A DNA stretch of 9,626 nucleotides from Wenzhouxiangella sp. (lineage in GTDB: Bacteria; Pseudomonadota; Gammaproteobacteria; Xanthomonadales; Wenzhouxiangellaceae): contig SKKV01000261.1 of NCBI GenBank assembly GCA_007123575.1, forward strand, positions 1-9,626. The letters run 5' to 3'. Positions 5,560 to 9,626 of this stretch are shown piece by piece. The translations under genes were made by a program, and so were the position numbers. The stretch's first letter is position 1. The number at the start of each line of letters is the position of its first letter. The notes under the pieces are model-generated. The model searched no databases. It was not told where the DNA came from and saw only the letters and a program-made list of their open reading frames with translations.

Positions 5560-6533
5560 TATCGAATCCTCACCGCGCGGTTCAGCAGCAGCAGGAACAG
5601 CGGCACGCCGATCAGTGCGGTCAGTACCCCCACCGGGAGCTGACGTGGCGCCAACACGGTGCGGGCCAGGGTGTCGGCCAGTACCAGGAAACTGCCGCCG
5701 AACAGGGCCGCGGCCGGCAGCAGGCGGCGGTGGTCGCTGCCGACAAGCAGGCGCATCAGGTGCGGAATGATCAGGCCGACAAAGCCAATGGCGCCGGCCA
5801 TCGACACGGCCAGCCCGGTCAGCAGCGAGGCCACCAAATAGATTTCCCAGAACCGTGCCTTGCTGGATTCGCCGAGCAGGGCGGCTTGCAGGGCACCGGC
5901 GCTCATCACGTTCAGGCTGCGCGCGCGCAGCCACAACAGGGCCAGCCCGGCGATGAGCGGCAGCAGCCACCAGGCCGACAGGCGGGCGTGGCTCAAATCG
6001 CCCATCAGCCAGAACAGCATGCTGCGCAGGCTGGCATCCGGACCGGTGGCCAGCATCAGCGAGATCAGCGCGCCCCAGCCGGCGGCCACAACCACGCCGG
6101 TGAGCAGCACCCGGGTGGTGCTCCAGGGCCCGCGCCCTCGGGCGAGCACGAATACCACCAGCAGGCTGAGCAGGGCGCCGCAGAAGGCCAGCACGGGCAC
6201 GGGGATGAAGGTCAGCCCGAACATCATCCCGGCCAGGGCGAAGGCCGCCGCGCCGCCGGACAGGCCGAGGACGTAGGGGTCGGCCAGCGGGTTTCGCAGC
6301 AGTACTTGCATCAGGCACCCGGCCAGGGCCAGCAGGCTGCCGACGACCAGGGCGGCGATTGCGCGCGGCAGGCGCAGCTCCAGCACCACCCGCTGCATGG
6401 TTTCATCCAGGGCCCACGGCCAGTGCCAGCCGGTGCTGCCGGCGCTGGCGGCCAGCAGCAGGCTGAGCGGCACGGCCAGAATCAGCCCTGCCCATAGAAA
6501 TATGCGATTCAGCTTGGCCGGTATCACTGGCAA
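5559..6533 (-). CDS. FecCD/BtuC-family ABC permease
   Basis: This is a 324-aa inner-membrane protein with many hydrophobic segments. Family landmarks are LRLPRAIAALVVGSLLALAG near residue 50, the conserved NPLADPYVLGLSGGAA, and GAIGFVGLIIPHLMRLLVG followed by ADTLAR and PVGVLTALIGVPLFLLLL near the C-terminus. The GFVGLIIPH region is the segment that contacts the ATPase in BtuC-type permeases. Its substrates are cobalamin, ferric siderophores or heme. The start is non-ATG: TTG at 6533 (MPVIPAKL) or GTG at 6527, with only a modest AGG upstream. It is the first gene of a two-gene operon with the ATPase. No periplasmic binding protein gene is adjacent, and the 81 bp before rppH are too short for a full cobalamin riboswitch. 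Confidence 0.92.
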   Translation of the reverse strand: MPVIPAKLNRIFLWAGLILAVPLSLLLAASAGSTGWHWPWALDETMQRVVLELRLPRAIAALVVGSLLALAGCLMQVLLRNPLADPYVLGLSGGAAAFALAGMMFGLTFIPVPVLAFCGALLSLLVVFVLARGRGPWSTTRVLLTGVVVAAGWGALISLMLATGPDASLRSMLFWLMGDLSHARLSAWWLLPLIAGLALLWLRARSLNVMSAGALQAALLGESSKARFWEIYLVASLLTGLAVSMAGAIGFVGLIIPHLMRLLVGSDHRRLLPAAALFGGSFLVLADTLARTVLAPRQLPVGVLTALIGVPLFLLLLNRAVRIR

Positions 6534-6614
6534 GAAAGGCCTGAATTGATTAACATTTAGGGCAGTTGATGAATTTGCGGCACGGTATCATAAGCCGGTG
6601 CCTGACCAATAGCG

Positions 6615-7097
6615 ATGATAGATCCGGACGGTTTCCGCCCGAATGTGGGGATCGTTCTGGCACGGGATGACGGGCGCGTCTTCTGGGCGCGCCGGGCCGG
6701 CCAGGATGGTTGGCAATTTCCCCAGGGCGGCATGAATACCGATGAAACGCCGCTTGAGGCGATGTATCGTGAACTGGCCGAGGAAACCGGCCTGAACAGC
6801 GAGCATGTGCGCGTGTTGGCCTCGACCCCAGGCTGGCTGCGCTATCGCCTCCCCCGGCGCTTTCGCCGCCGTCACCAGAAGCCGATGTGCATCGGACAAA
6901 AGCAGGTTTGGTTCCTGCTGCATTTTCTGGCCGACGACGATGCGTTTTGTCTCGATGCCTGCGATAAACCGGAGTTTGACGAGTACCGCTGGGTGGATTT
7001 CTGGTACCCGGTCCGCCATGTCATCACTTTCAAACGCCGGGTCTACACGCGTGCGCTGAAACATTTCGAGCCGCTACTTCCCGGCGATGAGGCTTGA
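6615..7097 (+). CDS. rppH: RNA pyrophosphohydrolase (Nudix hydrolase)
   Basis: This cytoplasmic enzyme removes pyrophosphate from the 5' triphosphate end of mRNA, which opens the message to RNase E decay. The 160-aa length matches the family. The N-terminus IDPDGFRPNVGIVL is characteristic. WQFPQGGMN leads into a complete Nudix box at residues 38-60, with REL-EE catalytic glutamates at 53, 56 and 57. The later segments QKQVWFLL and FDEYRWVDFWYPV are typical of RppH. No strong ribosome binding site precedes the ATG at 6615. The gene diverges from the permease gene across 81 bp. In many gammaproteobacteria rppH precedes ptsP; here a secreted peptidase gene follows after 59 bp. Confidence 0.96.
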   Translation: MIDPDGFRPNVGIVLARDDGRVFWARRAGQDGWQFPQGGMNTDETPLEAMYRELAEETGLNSEHVRVLASTPGWLRYRLPRRFRRRHQKPMCIGQKQVWFLLHFLADDDAFCLDACDKPEFDEYRWVDFWYPVRHVITFKRRVYTRALKHFEPLLPGDEA

Positions 7098-7156
7098 TTC
7101 GCCAGCTTGAACAGAGCCTTGACTATCCCGTGTTTGCTGTTGACTCCGGAGACCTG

Positions 7157-8581
7157 ATGAAACGTATTTTGTTGTCTGCATTGCTGCTCACGATCATGCC
7201 GCTGGCGGCGGTGGCGGCAGATGTCTTTTCTGAAGATGATCTGAATATTGCCCGCGAGCTGCGCCAACAGGCCTTGAGTCGCAACGGCGGTTTTGATGTG
7301 GTTGAAGATCTGACCACTCGCATCGGGCCGCGCCTGGCCGGTACCGAGGCAGATGCGCGTGCCGTGGCCTGGGCAGTCGACCTGCTCAACGACCTGGGTT
7401 TCGATCGGGTTTGGAAAGAGCCGGTGACTTTTCCTACCTGGTCGCGCAACTTCGAGCGGGTGAGTGTAACTTCGCCCGTGCAGCAACGCATGGAAGCGCT
7501 GGCCATTGGCTATTCTCCAGCGACTCCTGAAGGCGGGATCGAGGCCCAGGTGGTGATGCTCGACGACCTGGATGCGCTGGTCGCCGCCGAGCCCGAGCAG
7601 GTAGCGGGCAAAATCGTGTTCATTCGCAACCGCATGGAGCGCAGCCGAGATGGTTCCGGTTACGGCCCTGCCGTGCAGGCGCGGGCCCGTGGTGCAATTG
7701 TCGCGGCCGAAAAAGGCGCGGTGGGCGTGGTCATTCGCTCCATCGGGACCTCGACCAACCGGTTTGCCCACACCGGCGGCATGCGCTTTGATCTGGGTCA
7801 GCGCCGGTTGCCGGCGGCGGCCATTTCCAACCCGGATGCCGACCAGCTCGAGCGCCTGATCGGTCTCGGCGAGCCGGTTCGCCTGCACCTGGAAATCGAT
7901 GCCCAGAAGACCGAGGCCTACACCAGCCACAATGTCATTGCCGAGATCACCGGGGCAAGAAATCCGGAAAAGATCGTCGCTCTGGGCGCGCACCTTGACT
8001 CCTGGGACGTCGGCACGGGTGCGCTGGATGACGGTGCCGGCATTGCCATCATTACCGAGGCCGGGCGCCTGATTCTGGGCCTTGATCAACGGCCGGATCG
8101 TTCTATTCACCTGATTTTCTTCGCTGCCGAAGAGATTGGTCTGTGGGGTGGGCGCGCCTGGGCTGAAAAGCACCGGGAGAACTTCGCCAACCTGCAGCTC
8201 GGTGCTGAGTCGGATTTTGGCGCCGGCCGGATCTATGACATCGGTGCCCGGGTTGTTGACGAAGCCTGGCCAGTAATCGAGGCCATTCAGCGCGAGCTTG
8301 AGCCGCTGGGCATTGACCTGGGCCGACGCCAGGCATCCGGTGGCCCGGATTTCCTGCCGTCTTTGCCTCACGGTCTGGCCGTGGTCGACCTGCGCCAGGA
8401 CGGCACGACCTATTTCGACTACCACCACACCGAAAACGATACGTTGGACAAGGTCGACCCGGAGGACCTGGCTCAGAACGCAGCCGCTTATGCCGTGCTG
8501 GCCTGGCTGGCCGCCCAGTCGCCGATTGATTTTGGCTCCGGTCCCGCCCTGCTGGAACAACAACGGGCCAGCGCGGACTGA
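7157..8581 (+). CDS. Secreted M28 zinc metallopeptidase with PA domain (carboxypeptidase Q-like)
   Basis: The 474-aa protein starts with a clear signal peptide (KRILLSALLLTIMPLAAVAA), so it is exported to the periplasm or beyond. A protease-associated domain spans roughly residues 110-240, followed by the M28 catalytic domain. Zinc-binding and catalytic residues are His279 and Asp291 (AHLDSWDVGTGALDDG), Glu325/Glu326 (FFAAEEIGLWGG), Asp353 (AESDFG) and His423/424 (YHHTENDT). The wording SHNVIAEITG followed by HLDSWDVG resembles carboxypeptidase Q, which cleaves dipeptides or unsubstituted N-terminal residues. The exact specificity here is inferred. The ATG at 7157 is chosen because GGAG lies 5 bp before it and it begins the signal peptide; an in-frame TTG at 7094 would bury the signal. 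A gene 3 bp downstream suggests co-transcription. Confidence 0.93.
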   Translation: MKRILLSALLLTIMPLAAVAADVFSEDDLNIARELRQQALSRNGGFDVVEDLTTRIGPRLAGTEADARAVAWAVDLLNDLGFDRVWKEPVTFPTWSRNFERVSVTSPVQQRMEALAIGYSPATPEGGIEAQVVMLDDLDALVAAEPEQVAGKIVFIRNRMERSRDGSGYGPAVQARARGAIVAAEKGAVGVVIRSIGTSTNRFAHTGGMRFDLGQRRLPAAAISNPDADQLERLIGLGEPVRLHLEIDAQKTEAYTSHNVIAEITGARNPEKIVALGAHLDSWDVGTGALDDGAGIAIITEAGRLILGLDQRPDRSIHLIFFAAEEIGLWGGRAWAEKHRENFANLQLGAESDFGAGRIYDIGARVVDEAWPVIEAIQRELEPLGIDLGRRQASGGPDFLPSLPHGLAVVDLRQDGTTYFDYHHTENDTLDKVDPEDLAQNAAAYAVLAWLAAQSPIDFGSGPALLEQQRASAD

Positions 8582-8584
8582 CCA

Positions 8585-8956
8585 ATGCCGCGCCTGCTGA
8601 TGAATTTGCGCAACGTGCCCGAGGACGAGGCCGAAGAGGTCGAAGCCCTGATGGACGAGCACCGGATTGACCACTATCGAACACCAGTTGGGCCATTTGG
8701 CATTACCGCCGGCGGGATCTGGCTTCGCAACGAGCCGGATTACGCCCGTGCCCGGTCGCTGCTGGATGAATACCAGGCCCAGCGCCTCAGGCGCTCGCGC
8801 GACGAATATGTCCAGGCGCGTCAGGAAGACCGGGCCGAGACCTTGTGGTCCCTGGCCCGCCGCCAGCCCGTGCGTACCCTGGTTTACCTGGGCTTGGCGG
8901 TATTCATCCTGATGGTGATGTTCGCGCCGGTATTGCAGTTGGGTCGGGCCGGTTAG
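8585..8956 (+). CDS. DUF6164-like small membrane protein
   Basis: The protein is 123 aa. The N-terminal 65 or so residues form a compact soluble domain with MPRLLMNLRNVPEDEAEEV, YRTPVGPFGITAGGIWLRN and ARSLLDEYQ. This resembles proteobacterial proteins annotated DUF6164 and, more loosely, DUF2007-type signal-transducing domains. A charged helix (70-95) leads to one C-terminal membrane segment, LVYLGLAVFILMVMFAPVL. The N-terminal domain would therefore be tethered to the inner membrane, probably on the cytoplasmic side as there is no signal peptide. No function is known. It starts 3 bp after the peptidase stop codon and probably shares its transcript. It faces the TonB-dependent receptor gene, with 20 bp between the stop codons and no terminator hairpin. 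Confidence 0.85.
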   Translation: MPRLLMNLRNVPEDEAEEVEALMDEHRIDHYRTPVGPFGITAGGIWLRNEPDYARARSLLDEYQAQRLRRSRDEYVQARQEDRAETLWSLARRQPVRTLVYLGLAVFILMVMFAPVLQLGRAG

Positions 8957-8976
8957 CAATCTGCTGCTTAGCGCGC

Positions 8977-9626
8977 TTAGCGGGTCCAGGACAAGGCCAC
9001 GAACAGCGAGCGACGGTGGGTGTTGAAGCCGACCAGTTGCTCATAGTCCCGATCGGTCAGGTTTTCGACCCGGCCCTCGAGGCGCAGGCCCTGGCCCAGC
9101 GGCCAGCCGGCGCGCAGATTGACCAGGCTATAAGAGGGCAGCTCGGCTTGGCCGACGTCGAAGCGTGAGCCGACATGGACCAGTTCGGCACCCAGCCAGG
9201 CACCGTTGGTCAGCATGCGATCCAGGCTCAGGCTGCCTTTCTCTCGCGCCCGCCGCAGCAAGTCCTGGCCGCTGTCGCGATCTTCCGGATCCTGCCAGGT
9301 CAGCTGCAGATCGCCGCGCCAGTCCTGCAGCAGCAGTCCGTAGTGAAACTCGATGCCGCGAATCCGCGACTTGCGAATGTTGATGGCCTGGGAATCAACG
9401 CCGGCGAAGTCGATCAAGTCGTCAATACGATTTTCGAACAATGACAGGCGCGCCCGCTGTCCCGGCGCGGGCAACCACTGAACGCCCAGTTCGGTCGACC
9501 AGCTGGTTTCCGGGTCCAGATCCGGATTGCCGGCAAAGGCCCCGAAAAAGCCGGGTGAGAACAGCTGGTTGAAGTTCGGTGCCCGGAAACCGCGGCCGAT
9601 GCTGCCCAGAAACCGAAACTCCTCGG
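8977..9626 (-). CDS. TonB-dependent outer-membrane receptor, C-terminal part (BtuB-like)
   Basis: About 215 codons are visible; the N-terminal plug, TonB box and most of the barrel lie beyond the window edge. The motif GFRAPNFNQLFSPGFFG followed by AGNPDLDPETS is the signature of TonB-dependent receptors, where SYKAPN and NP-L-PE are highly conserved. The rest is alternating beta-strand sequence (LSLFENRIDDLIDF, GIEFHYG, RLEGRVENLTDRDYEQ). It ends FVALSWTR; the usual terminal aromatic is two residues in from the end. The segment around the NPDL motif resembles BtuB-type vitamin B12 receptors, but ferric-siderophore receptors cannot be excluded. It would supply substrate to an importer such as the nearby permease/ATPase. 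The three plus-strand genes between them argue against one operon. Confidence 0.9.
   Translation of the reverse strand, partial: EEFRFLGSIGRGFRAPNFNQLFSPGFFGAFAGNPDLDPETSWSTELGVQWLPAPGQRARLSLFENRIDDLIDFAGVDSQAINIRKSRIRGIEFHYGLLLQDWRGDLQLTWQDPEDRDSGQDLLRRAREKGSLSLDRMLTNGAWLGAELVHVGSRFDVGQAELPSYSLVNLRAGWPLGQGLRLEGRVENLTDRDYEQLVGFNTHRRSLFVALSWTR

Noticed and set aside
5560..6318. N-terminal extension of the ATPase frame over the permease gene
   Set aside because: The extension is in another frame over a convincing permease and is arginine/proline-rich. The GTG at 5559, coupled to the permease stop codon, is the natural start.
6534..6614. Promoter or cobalamin riboswitch in the permease-rppH divergent region
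   Set aside because: TTGATG (6566-6571) and TATCAT (6586-6591) are only 14 bp apart, too close for a standard promoter. The interval is too short for a full cobalamin riboswitch and I see no B12-box-like sequence.
7094..7156. Upstream TTG start for the M28 peptidase
   Set aside because: It would put 21 residues before an otherwise N-terminal signal peptide. The ATG at 7157 has a GGAG site at good spacing.
7043..8959. A 638-codon minus-strand frame opposite the peptidase and DUF6164-like genes
   Set aside because: It is the antisense shadow of two genes with clear motifs. Its own protein has no recognisable domain and a Gln/Gly/Arg-rich shadow composition.
8957..8982. Terminator between the DUF6164-like and receptor genes
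   Set aside because: The short space holds only an 8-bp direct repeat (GCTTAGCG at 8966-8973 and 8975-8982), with no stem plus U-run.
1..9626. CRISPR arrays, tRNA or rRNA genes, integrases or transposase genes
   Set aside because: I found no regularly spaced short direct repeats, no tRNA-like or rRNA-like sequence and no frame resembling a recombinase or transposase.

Overview
This window is high-GC bacterial chromosome, most likely from a gammaproteobacterium near the Xanthomonadales/Chromatiales (a Wenzhouxiangella-type organism is one guess). The evidence is an RppH-type Nudix hydrolase, a DUF6164-type small membrane protein, a secreted M28 peptidase and a TonB-dependent receptor, which together imply a Gram-negative cell envelope. 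Nothing in the window fixes the species.

Layout: (1) 1-1886, minus strand: the start of an alpha-E domain protein and the complete circularly permuted ATP-grasp protein upstream of it. These are a well-known conserved pair, separated by one base. (2) 1887-2440: 554 bp without a gene. It holds two copies of a roughly 146-bp element with 33-bp terminal inverted repeats, the second interrupted by 70 bp, plus two compact palindromes. (3) 2441-3492, minus strand: two overlapping genes for proteins I cannot assign. (4) 3493-3721: a divergent intergenic region with a strong Fur-box-like site overlapping a plausible minus-strand promoter. (5) 3722-4792, plus strand: a SAM-dependent methyltransferase of the dimerising O-methyltransferase family, lacking the usual catalytic His. 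(6) 4783-6533, minus strand: a cobalamin/siderophore/heme-type ABC importer (ATPase and FecCD/BtuC permease), with no binding protein beside it. (7) 6615-8956, plus strand: rppH, a secreted M28 metallopeptidase and a DUF6164-like gene. (8) 8977-9626, minus strand: the C-terminal part of a TonB-dependent receptor that runs off the window.

How they may fit together: the Fur-like site, the permease/ATPase pair and the outer-membrane receptor suggest acquisition of iron, or of a metal-containing cofactor such as cobalamin, heme or a ferric siderophore. The methyltransferase and the two unknown genes flank the Fur-like site. They could belong to the same iron-responsive function, for example making or modifying a small molecule. 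That link is inferred from position and the regulatory site only. The alpha-E/ATP-grasp pair and the rppH-peptidase-DUF6164 cluster look like unrelated neighbours.
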